A model generated the notes under the pieces. That model ran no database searches. It was not told the origin of the DNA and worked only from the letters and a program-made list of their open reading frames with translations. A DNA stretch of 64,000 nt from contig NZ_QFFU01000004.1 in the NCBI RefSeq assembly GCF_003131185.1, forward strand, positions 1 to 64,000. The letters are read 5' to 3'. Below are positions 16,881 to 25,907 of the stretch, one piece after another. A program made the translations under genes and the position numbers. Position 1 is the stretch's first letter; each line of letters begins with the position of its first letter. Source of the DNA: Pseudomonas ovata (GTDB lineage: Bacteria; Pseudomonadota; Gammaproteobacteria; Pseudomonadales; Pseudomonadaceae).

Positions 16881-19088
16881 GTGAAAAAGGCTGTCAGCGC
16901 ATTCATGGCATCTAAATCCTTGCGTCACACGCTGCGTCGCTTATGGGCCCAGGACAAGTTCAGCTACAGCATCCGGGTGTTCATCGCCCTGACCGGCAGC
17001 ATGGCCTTGTGTTGGTACCAGAACGAGATGGGCCTGCTGATCCCGCTGTTTCTGGGCATCATCGCTTGCGCCCTGGCCGAAACCGACGACAACTGGCAGG
17101 GCCGCCTCAATTCGCTGGCCGTGACGCTGGTGTGTTTCAGCGTGGCGGCGCTGGCGGTGGAATTGCTGTTTCCCTACCCCTGGATCTTTGCCATTGCCCT
17201 GGCCCTGGCAAGCTTTTGCCTGACCATGCTCGGTGCCTTGGGCGAGCGCTACGGCGCCATTGCCTATGCCACGCTGATCCTGTCGGTGTACACCATGATC
17301 GGCGTCGACCAGCGCGGCGGCGAGGTGCTGGACTTCTGGCATGAGCCGATGCTGCTGGTGGCCGGCGCTGCCTGGTACGGGCTGTTGTCGGTGCTGTGGC
17401 AGCTGCTGTTTTCCAACCAGCCGGTGCAGCAGGCCCTGGCGCGGCTGTTTCGTGAGTTGGGGCTGTACCTGAAGCTCAAGTCGAGCCTGTTCGAACCGAT
17501 CCGTACCCTGGATATCGAGGCGCGACGCCTGGAACTGGCGCAACAGAACGGCAAAGTGGTGGCGGCGCTCAACGCCACCAAGGAGATCATCCTGCACCGG
17601 GTCGGCAGCGGCCGGCCGGGCTCGAAGGTCAGTCGCTACCTGAAGCTGTATTTCATCGCCCAGGACATTCACGAGCGCGCCAGCTCCTCGCACTACCCCT
17701 ATAACTCGCTGACCGAAGCGTTCTTTCACAGCGACGTGCTGTTCCGCTGCCAGCGCCTGTTGCGCCAGCAAGGCTCGGCCTGCCAGGCGCTGTCCGAATC
17801 GATCCAGATGCGCCAGCCGTTCATCTACCACGCCAATTTTGCCGAGGCCATGGAAGACCTGCGGGCGTCGCTGGAGCACTTGCGCGTGCAGAGCAACCCG
17901 GCCTGGCGCAGCCTGTTGCGCTCGCTGCGGGCACTGGCGGCCAACCTGGAAACCCTCGACCGGCTGATCAAGGATGCCAGCAACCCCGACGCCCTGGCCG
18001 ATGCCAGCGACAGCAGCCTGCTGGACCGCTCGCCGCGCACGTTCAAGGATGTCTGGAGCCGCCTGCGCCAGCACCTGACCCCGACCTCATTGCTGTTTCG
18101 CCATGCCCTGCGCCTGCCGCTGGCGCTGTCGATCGGCTATGCGATGGTGCACCTGATTCATCCCACCAATGGCTACTGGATCATCCTGACCACGGTATTT
18201 GTCTGCCAGCCCAGCTACGGGGCCACCCGGATCAAGCTCGGCCAGCGGATCATCGGCACGTCCATCGGCCTGGTGGCGGGTTGGGCACTGTTCGGCCTGG
18301 TGACCAGCCCGATCCTGCAGTCGATGTGTGCGGTGCTGGCGGGCGTGGTGTTCTTCGTCAACCGCACCACGCGCTACACGCTGTCGACGGCGGCGATCAC
18401 GGTGATGGTGCTGTTCTGTTTCAATCAGGTCGGCGATGGCTACGGGCTGCTGCTGCCACGCCTGCTCGACACCCTGCTGGGCAGTCTGATCGCGGGCCTG
18501 GCGGTGTTTCTGTTCCTGCCCGACTGGCAGGGCCGGCGCCTGAACAAGGTGCTGGCCAATACCCTGGCGTGCAACAGCCTGTACCTGCGCCAGATCATGC
18601 AGCAGTACGCCAAGGGCAAGAGCGACGACCTCGCCTACCGGCTGGCCCGGCGCAATGCTCACAACGCCGACGCGGCGCTGTCGACCACGCTGGCCAACAT
18701 GCTCAAGGAGCCCGGGCACTTTCGCAAGGAAGCCGATGTGGGCTTTCGCTTCCTGGTGCTGTCGCACACGCTGCTCAGCTACCTGTCGGGACTGGGCGCG
18801 CACCGCGATACGCTGTTGCCACCTGCGGTGCATGAACAATTGATCGACGGTGCCGGCGCGACGCTGGCGGCCAGCCTTGAAGACATCGCCCGCTGCCTGG
18901 CCGAGCGCCAGCCGGTGGCGGTGCAGAGCGATGCCGAGGAGGCCCTGGCCACAGAACTTGAACAGGTGCCCGACGAGCTGGAGGAAAGCCAGCGCCTGGT
19001 GCAGACCCAACTGGCCTTGATCTGCCGGCAACTGGCGCCCTTGCGCACGCTGGCGGCGCACTTGATCAAGCAGCCGGAGCCGGCTTGA
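16881..19088 (+). CDS. YccS-like FUSC-family inner-membrane protein
   Basis: A protein of up to 735 residues with two blocks of about five to six membrane spans (roughly residues 30–170 and 405–535), each followed by a long soluble region. This is the YccS/YhfK (TIGR01666) layout of the fusaric-acid-resistance/aromatic acid exporter superfamily. The second block carries HPTNGYWIILTTVFVCQPSYGATRIKLGQRIIGTSIG, a conserved FUSC segment. The start is uncertain: GTG at 16881 and ATG at 16905 are both possible and neither has a good ribosome site. Substrate is unknown; the family is linked to efflux or cell-envelope stress. It stands alone. Confidence 0.85.
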   Translation: MKKAVSAFMASKSLRHTLRRLWAQDKFSYSIRVFIALTGSMALCWYQNEMGLLIPLFLGIIACALAETDDNWQGRLNSLAVTLVCFSVAALAVELLFPYPWIFAIALALASFCLTMLGALGERYGAIAYATLILSVYTMIGVDQRGGEVLDFWHEPMLLVAGAAWYGLLSVLWQLLFSNQPVQQALARLFRELGLYLKLKSSLFEPIRTLDIEARRLELAQQNGKVVAALNATKEIILHRVGSGRPGSKVSRYLKLYFIAQDIHERASSSHYPYNSLTEAFFHSDVLFRCQRLLRQQGSACQALSESIQMRQPFIYHANFAEAMEDLRASLEHLRVQSNPAWRSLLRSLRALAANLETLDRLIKDASNPDALADASDSSLLDRSPRTFKDVWSRLRQHLTPTSLLFRHALRLPLALSIGYAMVHLIHPTNGYWIILTTVFVCQPSYGATRIKLGQRIIGTSIGLVAGWALFGLVTSPILQSMCAVLAGVVFFVNRTTRYTLSTAAITVMVLFCFNQVGDGYGLLLPRLLDTLLGSLIAGLAVFLFLPDWQGRRLNKVLANTLACNSLYLRQIMQQYAKGKSDDLAYRLARRNAHNADAALSTTLANMLKEPGHFRKEADVGFRFLVLSHTLLSYLSGLGAHRDTLLPPAVHEQLIDGAGATLAASLEDIARCLAERQPVAVQSDAEEALATELEQVPDELEESQRLVQTQLALICRQLAPLRTLAAHLIKQPEPA

Positions 19089-19105
19089 CGACGCCGGGAT
19101 AAAAA

Positions 19106-19183
19106 CGCAAGGGCCGGGTTGTTCTGAAGGGGTTGTTCCTGCTGGCCGTGGTGGTCTGTGAGAAGGGTTCCGGCCCTCTTGCG
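19106..19183. repeat. Long-loop inverted repeat between convergent genes
   Basis: CGCAAGGGCCGG (19106–19117) and CCGGCCCTCTTGCG (19170–19183) can pair, with a two-base bulge and about 52 bases of loop. It fills the gap between the YccS-like gene and the solute-binding-protein gene, which end towards each other. A termination role is possible but not shown. Confidence 0.4.
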
Positions 19184-19219
19184 AAGACACACCACAAACC
19201 CCCCGCCAGGCCTGCGCCT

Positions 19220-19957
19220 CTAAAACCCATGCCGCTTGAACAGCGCTTCATAGCTGCCATCGGCGCGCATGGCGGCAATGGCGGCGTCGAAGCGCTCGAC
19301 GATCAAGGCATGTTCGGGGTGCTTGAGGCTGACCAGGATACGCAGGTTGTTCTCACTCAAGGGGTTGGGCAGGAACTCGAGTGTATCGCGCACCTGCGGC
19401 TCTTCCAGGGCCAGTTGATGACGCGCCACCAGTTCGTCCTCAAGGGTCAGGTCGATGCGCCCTGCCGCCAGCATCCGGGCGGCCATGGAAAAATTCTGTA
19501 CCGGCACCTTGCGCAGCCGGGTGTTGCTGTCGAAAGCCGGCGCATAGGCATAGCCGCGCACCACACCGATGCTGTACTGACGCAGCAACGACAGGCTCCA
19601 GTCCTCGATGGGCTCATCCTTGCGCTTGAGAAACAGAATCCGGTTGACCAGATAGCCCCCGGAGAATTGCCCGATCGTGGTGCGATCTTCGCTGTACCAG
19701 GCATTGATCAACACATCGTGGCGCCCCTCGGACAGGCCAAGCATCGCCCGCGCCCAGGGCAGTTGCTGGTACACCGTCACATAGCCGGCGCGGGCCAGCG
19801 CCGTGCTGACGATATCAGTGGCCAGGCCGCCATTGAGCAGCACCGAATCGGTGAATGGCGCCCAAGGGTCAGCCACCAGCCGCAAACGCTCTGCTGCATT
19901 GCCATGGGCCATCAGCAAGCATCCCATCATCCCTATGACCTGAATCCATCGCTGCAT
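19220..19957 (-). CDS. Periplasmic solute-binding protein, amino-acid-type (SBP_bac_3)
   Basis: A 245-residue secreted protein. A signal peptide (WIQVIGMMGCLLMAHGNA, cleavage near residue 22) precedes RLRLVADPWAPFTD and the two-lobed family 3 binding fold; LPWARAMLGLSEGRHDVLINAWYS and GRIDLTLEDELVARHQL match conserved parts of the lobes. No permease or ATPase gene is nearby, so it is an orphan binding protein. Such singletons in Pseudomonas often serve as sensors or accessory binders. The ligand cannot be deduced. Confidence 0.83.
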   Translation of the reverse strand: MQRWIQVIGMMGCLLMAHGNAAERLRLVADPWAPFTDSVLLNGGLATDIVSTALARAGYVTVYQQLPWARAMLGLSEGRHDVLINAWYSEDRTTIGQFSGGYLVNRILFLKRKDEPIEDWSLSLLRQYSIGVVRGYAYAPAFDSNTRLRKVPVQNFSMAARMLAAGRIDLTLEDELVARHQLALEEPQVRDTLEFLPNPLSENNLRILVSLKHPEHALIVERFDAAIAAMRADGSYEALFKRHGF

Positions 19958-20181
19958 GCATACGTTCCTGATCTGGCCCGTTGCCCGGAATGCTTCCGAT
20001 CAACTCATGGATACTCGACACAGCGTTCGGTCCACGCTCACCGATGCTACCAATACACTCAGCCGCATTGACAGACCAAGCGCACCTTGCGCCCTGCACG
20101 ATGGCAGGCGAAACAGGGTTTTATTGGGAATACCGCCCGATGAGTTTAGAATCCGCTCAGGTTTCCCTCCGAGTCAGCGAC

Positions 20182-20640
20182 ATGTCTATCAAATGGATCT
20201 GCAAACACCATACCGACCTGAGCATCGAACAGCTTTACGCCGTTCTGCGCCTGCGGGCCGAGGTGTTCGTGGTCGAGCAGCAATGCGCGTATCTGGATAT
20301 CGACGGACTGGATATGACCGGCGACACCTGCCACCTGATGGGCTGGCAGAACGAGCAACTGGTGGCCTACCTGCGCCTGCTGGACCCGATCCAGCAAGCG
20401 GGCGATGTGACCATCGGTCGGGTAGTGACGGCACCGTCGATCCGCAAGATGGGCCTGGGCCATGAACTGATGGTCCAGGCCCTGGAGCATGCCGAGCGCA
20501 AGTGGCCCGACCAGCCCATCTACCTGTCGGCCCAGGCGCACCTGCAAGGCTATTACAGTCGCTACGGCTTCGATCCGGTGGGCGAACTCTACCTGGAAGA
20601 CAATATCCCGCACATCGGCATGCGCCGCGACCTGGAATGA
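20182..20640 (+). CDS. ElaA-like GNAT acetyltransferase
   Basis: A 152-residue GNAT protein like ElaA of E. coli (153 residues). Conserved segments are LYAVLRLRAEVFVVEQQCAYLDIDG near the N-terminus, the acetyl-CoA-binding loop GRVVTAPSIRKMGLGHELM (about residues 76–94), and the C-terminal AQAHLQGYYSRYGFDPVGELYLEDNIPHIGM. The ATG at 20182 gives the family length; longer upstream in-frame starts have no homologous sequence. Substrate is unknown. It is divergent from the solute-binding-protein gene. Confidence 0.85.
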   Translation: MSIKWICKHHTDLSIEQLYAVLRLRAEVFVVEQQCAYLDIDGLDMTGDTCHLMGWQNEQLVAYLRLLDPIQQAGDVTIGRVVTAPSIRKMGLGHELMVQALEHAERKWPDQPIYLSAQAHLQGYYSRYGFDPVGELYLEDNIPHIGMRRDLE

Positions 20641-20653
20641 TTGCCTGCCGTGG

Positions 20654-20950
20654 TCATGGATAGGCCAGCACCTGCCTGATCTTCACCAGATTGCGCTCGA
20701 TCCAGGCCTTGTCGATGGCGCCCCAGTCATGGATCCGGTAGTCACCGGCCTGGTTGCGCGCGCCCTCGCGCTGCTCGAATTCACACACGATGTCCAGGTC
20801 GGCCAGGGCGGCGATGGTGTCCTGCGCGGTGCGCCGTGGCATGCCGGTCACCTCGACCAGCGCCGGCACAGTGCCGGCCTGCCCGCTGTCAATCAGCCAG
20901 GCCACGTACAGGCGGCGGTAGAAGCTGCTTTTGGTCTTGCTGACGTCCAT
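20654..20950 (-). CDS. Small winged helix-turn-helix DNA-binding protein
   Basis: A 98-residue cytosolic protein. The central part VPALVEVTGMPRRTAQDTIAALADLDIVCEFEQ reads as a helix-turn-helix plus wing, with the recognition helix at about residues 36–50. It has no effector domain. The gene ends 14 bases from the convergent ElaA-like gene. It probably binds DNA; the target is unknown. I recall near-identical short proteins in many pseudomonads annotated only as helix-turn-helix proteins. Confidence 0.75.
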   Translation of the reverse strand: MDVSKTKSSFYRRLYVAWLIDSGQAGTVPALVEVTGMPRRTAQDTIAALADLDIVCEFEQREGARNQAGDYRIHDWGAIDKAWIERNLVKIRQVLAYP

Positions 20951-21062
20951 GGTTGATTCCTTTGTCTGAAGCGCCTTGCGATCCAGCCTGACCCTGGCCG
21001 ATGGGCTGATTTCACGGGCCCGTCGCGGGCAGAGCCCCCTCCCACAAGCGCGTCGTTGCTGA

Positions 21063-21596
21063 TCAGTCAGTGGTAGCGCTGCCCGGCAGGTCGCGCCAGG
21101 TCAGGTAGACGCGCAAGTCGAATTCCAGCTGGTGGTAGCCGGGCAGCATGTGCTCGCACAACTTGTAGAACGCCTTGTTATGGTCGCTTTCCTTGAAGTG
21201 CGCCAGTTCGTGGACCACGATCATGCTCAGGAACTCGGGCGCAGCCTCCTTGAACAGCGAAGCCACGCGAATCTCTTTCTTGGCCTTGAGCTTGCCGCCC
21301 TGCACCCGCGACACCGTGGTGTGCAGGCCCAGTGCGCGGTGGGTCAGGTCCAGGCGGTTGTCGAACAGCACCTTGTCGATCGGCGGGGCATTGCGCAGGT
21401 GGTCGTTTTTCAACCCCTGGGCAAAGGCATACAACGCTTTGTCGCTCTGGATGGCGTGGCGCTGCGGGTAGCGTTTTTGCAGGTAATCGCCCAGGCGACC
21501 CTGGGCAATCAGGTCACGGACCTGATCCTGCAGGGCGGGCGGATAGGCTTGCAGATACTTGAGCGCAAACGGGCTGGGCACGATCGGGGCACACAC
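21063..21596 (-). CDS. YgjP-like (DUF45/WLM) zinc metalloprotein
   Basis: A protein of up to 177 residues with the motif MIVVHELAHFKESDHNKAFY, where HELAH and the downstream His form a gluzincin-like zinc site, followed by LCEHMLPGY. This is the YgjP-like family; the E. coli member has been reported as a UTP pyrophosphatase, though many entries call it M48-like peptidase. The frame opens with GTG at 21596 and no ribosome site; a second GTG at 21581 is possible, so the N-terminus is uncertain. A REP remnant (CGTCGCGGGCAGAGCC) lies just downstream near 21022. Confidence 0.78.
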   Translation of the reverse strand: MCAPIVPSPFALKYLQAYPPALQDQVRDLIAQGRLGDYLQKRYPQRHAIQSDKALYAFAQGLKNDHLRNAPPIDKVLFDNRLDLTHRALGLHTTVSRVQGGKLKAKKEIRVASLFKEAAPEFLSMIVVHELAHFKESDHNKAFYKLCEHMLPGYHQLEFDLRVYLTWRDLPGSATTD

Positions 21597-21624
21597 GAAC
21601 CGGAAAGCGGCCAGTCTACACCAC

Positions 21625-23754
21625 TCAAACCACCTTCAAACCCGGCCCGCACCATTGGCGCGGCATGCCGGTGGCCTGTTCGACACTCATGGGTGCCGCC
21701 ACCAGCGGGCCCTGGATCAACTGGCAACCATTGGCGAGCAGCCACTGGTATTGCTCGAGACTGCTGACGCCATCGGCCATGACCTGCATGCCCAGGTTGC
21801 GTGCCAGCTCGATGATGCTGTGCGCCAGCGCCGCATCACGCGGCGAGTCGAGCAAGGTGGCAACGAAATGCCGGTCGATCTTCAACGTGTCGAGCTCAAG
21901 GGCACGCAGGTGCGCCAGCGAACAGTCGCCCACCCCGAAATCGTCCAGGGCCACGCGCACGCCAATGTCATGCAATTGGCGCAGCTGTTTGCGGCTATGG
22001 GCCAGGTTGTGCATCAACGAGCGTTCGCTGATCTCGACCTCGAGCTGCCCCGGACACAGGTCGTGAAGCGCCAGCACGTGCTGCAGCTCGCAGGCCAGGC
22101 TCGGCAGGCAGAACTGTGCGGAGCCAATGGCCACGCTGATGACCAGGTCGGCATCGAACACCGGGATCCAGGCCTGACGTTGCCGGGCGCCCTGATCGAA
22201 CATCCAGCCGCCAAGCCGGTTGATCAACCGCGATTCTTCCAGCAACGGCATGAACAGCGCACGCGGTACATCGCCCACCACCGGGTGCTGCCAGTGCAGG
22301 ATGGCCTCGAAACCGCGCAAGCGATTCTCGGCCAGGTTCACCTGCGGCTGGTAGATCACCGAGAACTGATGGTTGTCGATGGCACTGCGTACGCTGTCTT
22401 CGAGCATCAGCCGCGAACGCGCCCGACCGTTCATGTTCTGGTCATAGAAGCGGTATTGCTGGCGCCCGGCGCGCTTGGCCTCGTACATCGCAGTGTCGGC
22501 CACGCGCAGCAGCGCATCGAGGTCGGCGCCGCAGTGGGGATGGATGGCGATGCCGATGCTCACCCCCAGGGTGGCATCCACGCCATTGACATGTCGACGC
22601 ACCGACACCCGCTCGATGATCTTTTCGGCGATCTTGGCGGCCTGCTCGGGATGCTCCAGCCCCTCGATCACCACGGCGAACTCGTCGCCCCCAATGCGCG
22701 CCAGCACATCGTAGGGGCGCATGCATTCGCGCAACTGCCCGGCCACCCAGAGCAGCACCTGGTCGCCGGCCTCATGACCCAGTGAATCGTTGACGTGCTT
22801 GAAGCCGTCCAGGTCCAGGTACAGCACCGCCAGGCACTTTTCACTGCGCAGGTTGCGCTGCAACAGGCTGGGCACCGCCTTGTGCAGGCCGCGCCGATTG
22901 AGCAGCCCGGTCAGCGCATCGGTCACGGCCTGCTGCTCCAGTTGCCGGTACAGGTCGCGCTCCACCGACATGTCGAGGATGCTCAGCACCATGGCTTTCT
23001 GTTCGGTGGGCAACGGTGCGCTGGAGAAGGTCACCGGCAACTGGCCACCGGTACGGGTGCGCAGGATGGCATCGTGCACCCGCCAGGTTTCGCCACGCCG
23101 GTACCACTCATGAAACCCCGACTCCAGCCAGTGAGCGGCCTGTGGCTGGCCGACATGATCGAGCAGGGCCGAGCCACACAACCGTTGCTCGGTGCTGTCG
23201 AGCAGGCGGCAGATGGCCGGGTTGGCAAAGCGCACGATGCCGGCCTCGTCGACCACCAGAATGCCCTCGGCGACATTCGACAGCACCGAGGCATTGAAGG
23301 CCCGCGCCGCGTCCAGCTCCTGGGTCAGCGTCTGCAAGGCACGGCGATTGCGCTGCTGCTCCAGCAGGGCCTGAACCTTGGGTTTGAGGATATTGGGATC
23401 GAAGGGCTTGAACAGGTAGTCGGTGGCGCCGCTGGCGTAGCCCTTGTGCACCGCTTCCTGGCTTTGCTCGTTGGCGGTCAGAAAGATGATCGGGGTCAGC
23501 CGGGTGCGCTGGCTGCCCCGCATCAGCCGCGCCACCTCGAAACCATCCATGCCCGGCATCTGTACGTCCAGCAGCACCAGGTCGACATCACGCTCAAGCA
23601 GCACGCTGAGCGCCTCAAACCCTGAGCTGGCCGTGACAATGCAACGGTCGGCACGCTGCAGAACCGCACACATCGTCACCAGGTTTTCGGGGTAATCGTC
23701 GACCACCAGAAGCACCGAAGCGCCATCACCTGGCTTGTCTTGCGCGCATTCCAT
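21625..23754 (-). CDS. REC-PAS-GGDEF-EAL signalling protein with a degraded EAL domain
   Basis: A 709-residue response regulator from ATG 23754, which has AAGAGA upstream; an in-frame ATG at 23799 lacks a ribosome site. Domains in order are receiver (about 10–130, phospho-acceptor Asp in LVLLDVQMPGMDG), PAS (about 145–270), GGDEF (about 280–445, intact RIGGDEFAVV) and EAL (about 455–700). The EAL domain has FEAIL instead of EAL, AIGSAQF where N(L/V)SARQF is usual, and ADGVSS where AEGVET is usual. DDFG and KID are kept. The GGDEF half should be able to make c-di-GMP; phosphodiesterase activity is doubtful. No cognate kinase lies nearby. Confidence 0.88.
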   Translation of the reverse strand: MECAQDKPGDGASVLLVVDDYPENLVTMCAVLQRADRCIVTASSGFEALSVLLERDVDLVLLDVQMPGMDGFEVARLMRGSQRTRLTPIIFLTANEQSQEAVHKGYASGATDYLFKPFDPNILKPKVQALLEQQRNRRALQTLTQELDAARAFNASVLSNVAEGILVVDEAGIVRFANPAICRLLDSTEQRLCGSALLDHVGQPQAAHWLESGFHEWYRRGETWRVHDAILRTRTGGQLPVTFSSAPLPTEQKAMVLSILDMSVERDLYRQLEQQAVTDALTGLLNRRGLHKAVPSLLQRNLRSEKCLAVLYLDLDGFKHVNDSLGHEAGDQVLLWVAGQLRECMRPYDVLARIGGDEFAVVIEGLEHPEQAAKIAEKIIERVSVRRHVNGVDATLGVSIGIAIHPHCGADLDALLRVADTAMYEAKRAGRQQYRFYDQNMNGRARSRLMLEDSVRSAIDNHQFSVIYQPQVNLAENRLRGFEAILHWQHPVVGDVPRALFMPLLEESRLINRLGGWMFDQGARQRQAWIPVFDADLVISVAIGSAQFCLPSLACELQHVLALHDLCPGQLEVEISERSLMHNLAHSRKQLRQLHDIGVRVALDDFGVGDCSLAHLRALELDTLKIDRHFVATLLDSPRDAALAHSIIELARNLGMQVMADGVSSLEQYQWLLANGCQLIQGPLVAAPMSVEQATGMPRQWCGPGLKVV

Positions 23755-23904
23755 GCCGTTTCTCTTGTAGTCGTGACAGGACGCGAGGGGTCTTGTCATC
23801 GGGATGCAACCAACTCTAGCCCTGCCTGAGAAAAAGGATAAGCACGCAGGCGCTTTGCCACCTTTAAAGTCGGTTCCAGCCGACTAACGGTAGGACACCG
23901 CCCA

Positions 23905-23945
23905 TAAAAAATGGCCCGCGCGTCACAAGACGGGCGGGCCATTTT
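23905..23945 (-). terminator. Intrinsic terminator of putP
   Basis: AAAAATGGCCCGC pairs with GCGGGCCATTTT around a GCGTCACAAGACG loop. Read on the minus strand it directly follows putP and ends in a T-run, the classic rho-independent form. Confidence 0.85.
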
Positions 23946-23968
23946 CATGCAGAGCTGTCAGGCAAGCA

Positions 23969-25459
23969 TCAGCGCACAGCGTCCTTATAGGCCTTGTCGG
24001 CCAGCTCGAAGCGTTGCTGCATGCTCGCCGACGGCTTCTGGCCGATCAGGCTGAACACCACGATGGCCAGGGTTGCCAGGATGAAGCCCGGCACGATTTC
24101 GTACAGACCGAAGCTGGTGAACTGCTTCCACAGCACCACAGTCACGGCACCGACGATCACACCGGCCAGGGCGCCATTGCGGGTCATGCCCTTCCACAGC
24201 ACCGAGATCAGCACCACCGGACCGAAGGCGGCGCCGAAGCCGGCCCAGGCGTAGCTCACCAGGCCCAGCACACGGTTGTTCGGGTTGGCGGCCAGGAAGA
24301 TGGCGATGATTGCCACCAGCAGCACCATGGCACGACCGACCCACACCAGCTCGACCTGCGAGGCTCCCTTGCGCAGGTACGCCTTGTAGAAGTCTTCGGT
24401 CAGGGCACTGGAGCACACCAGCAACTGGCAGCTCAGGGTGCTCATGACCGCCGCCAGGATGGCCGACAGCAGGACACCGGCAATCCAGGGGTTGAACAGC
24501 AGCTTGGACAGCTCGATGAACACCCGCTCAGGGTTTTCGGTCACGGGACCGGCGAGATCCGGGTTGGCCGAGAAGTAGGCGATACCAAAGAAGCCCACGG
24601 CGCAGGTGCCGGCCAGGCACAGGATCATCCAGGTCATGGAGATGCGGCGCGCCTTGGCGATCGACTTGACCGAATCGGCGGCCATGAAGCGTGCCAGGAT
24701 GTGCGGCTGGCCAAAGTAGCCCAGGCCCCAGGCCAGCAGCGAGATGATGCCGATGAAGGTGGTGTTCTTGAACATGTCGAAGCTGGTCGGATCCTTGGCC
24801 TCGATGGCCAGGAACGTGGTGTCGACACCGCCGGTGGCCAGCAGCACGATGATCGGCGTCAGGATCAGCGCGAAGATCATCAGCGTGGCCTGCACGGTAT
24901 CGGTCCAGCTCACCGCCAGGAAGCCGCCCACGAAGGTGTAGGCGATGGTAGCAGCGGCGCCGGCCCACAGCGCGGTCTCGTAGGACATGCCGAAGGTGCT
25001 TTCGAACAGGCGTGCACCGGCCACGATGCCCGAGGCACAGTAGATGGTGAAGAAGATGAGGATCACGATGGCCGAGATGATGCGCAGCAGACCGCTGTTG
25101 TCTTCGAACCGGCTGGAGAAGTAGTCCGGCAGGGTCAGGGCATCACCGTTGTGCTCGGTCTGTACCCGCAGGCGACCGGCCACGAACAGCCAGTTGAGGT
25201 AGGCGCCGACGATCAGGCCGATTGCGATCCAGGTTTCCGACAGGCCTGACATGTAGATGGCGCCCGGCAGGCCCATCAACAGCCAGCCGCTCATATCCGA
25301 GGCACCGGCCGACAGGGCCGTGACGAAACTGCCCAGGCTGCGACCGCCCAGGATGTAATCGGAAAGGTTATTGGTCGAGCGATAGGCCATCAGGCCGATC
25401 AGCACCATTGCCGCGATATAGATCACGAAGGTGATCAGGGTGGGGTTCGTGAAACTCAT
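23969..25459 (-). CDS. putP: Sodium/proline symporter PutP
   Basis: A 496-residue sodium:solute symporter with about 13 membrane spans. The N-terminal MAYRSTNNLSDYILGGRSLG and ALSAGASDMSGWLLMGLPGA carry the sodium- and proline-binding residues of PutP. The C-terminal SYAWAGFGAAFGPVVLISVLWKG is also typical. It is divergent from putA with GTTGCA-type sites between them, so PutA should repress it when proline is absent. A terminator follows the gene. Together PutP and PutA import proline and oxidise it to glutamate. Confidence 0.96.
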   Translation of the reverse strand: MSFTNPTLITFVIYIAAMVLIGLMAYRSTNNLSDYILGGRSLGSFVTALSAGASDMSGWLLMGLPGAIYMSGLSETWIAIGLIVGAYLNWLFVAGRLRVQTEHNGDALTLPDYFSSRFEDNSGLLRIISAIVILIFFTIYCASGIVAGARLFESTFGMSYETALWAGAAATIAYTFVGGFLAVSWTDTVQATLMIFALILTPIIVLLATGGVDTTFLAIEAKDPTSFDMFKNTTFIGIISLLAWGLGYFGQPHILARFMAADSVKSIAKARRISMTWMILCLAGTCAVGFFGIAYFSANPDLAGPVTENPERVFIELSKLLFNPWIAGVLLSAILAAVMSTLSCQLLVCSSALTEDFYKAYLRKGASQVELVWVGRAMVLLVAIIAIFLAANPNNRVLGLVSYAWAGFGAAFGPVVLISVLWKGMTRNGALAGVIVGAVTVVLWKQFTSFGLYEIVPGFILATLAIVVFSLIGQKPSASMQQRFELADKAYKDAVR

Positions 25460-25597
25460 GTGTTCTGCCTTGGCATTTGTTGTTATTCAACGCCCGGACG
25501 CTCAAGCCCGGTCGACCACTGAAATGCAGCCTGTTGCTTGCTCATGTCCGGGCGCTACGCTGACTGAAGACCCTCGCAAGCAGCCTTCGTCGTTAAG

Positions 25598-25833
25598 GTT
25601 GCACCGACGCCCGGCATCCTATTAAACATTCTGAACAAGGTGCAACCATTTTTACCCGGCGAGTTGCACCGACCATCGACCCGCTCACAACCCTGGCAAA
25701 AAGCCCGTTTTCCGGGCACCAAACAGGCATTTGACAGCTAATCGCACCAAAATCAGGCACTTAGCACAAATCGGCTTCGGCTGTTGGATCGCGAGTGTAA
25801 AGTTTCGATGAAAATGGGTTGCACTAGGTTGCA
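25598..25833. promoter_or_regulatory. put control region: five GTTGCA PutA-operator-like sites
   Basis: GTTGCA occurs at 25598–25603, 25663–25668, 25818–25823 and 25828–25833, and its complement TGCAAC at 25641–25646. GTTGCA is the core recognised by the ribbon-helix-helix domain of E. coli and Salmonella PutA. Four of the five sites extend to GTTGCAC; the last two are exactly ten bases apart (one helical turn). They split into a putP-proximal cluster and a putA-proximal pair, fitting autorepression of both genes. Confidence 0.78.
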
Positions 25834-25907
25834 CCCGGCTGGACGCAGGGATAATCTGCGCACACAGCCAAATGCCACATTCACCGTGGCGACAAAGAGG
25901 ACAAGAC

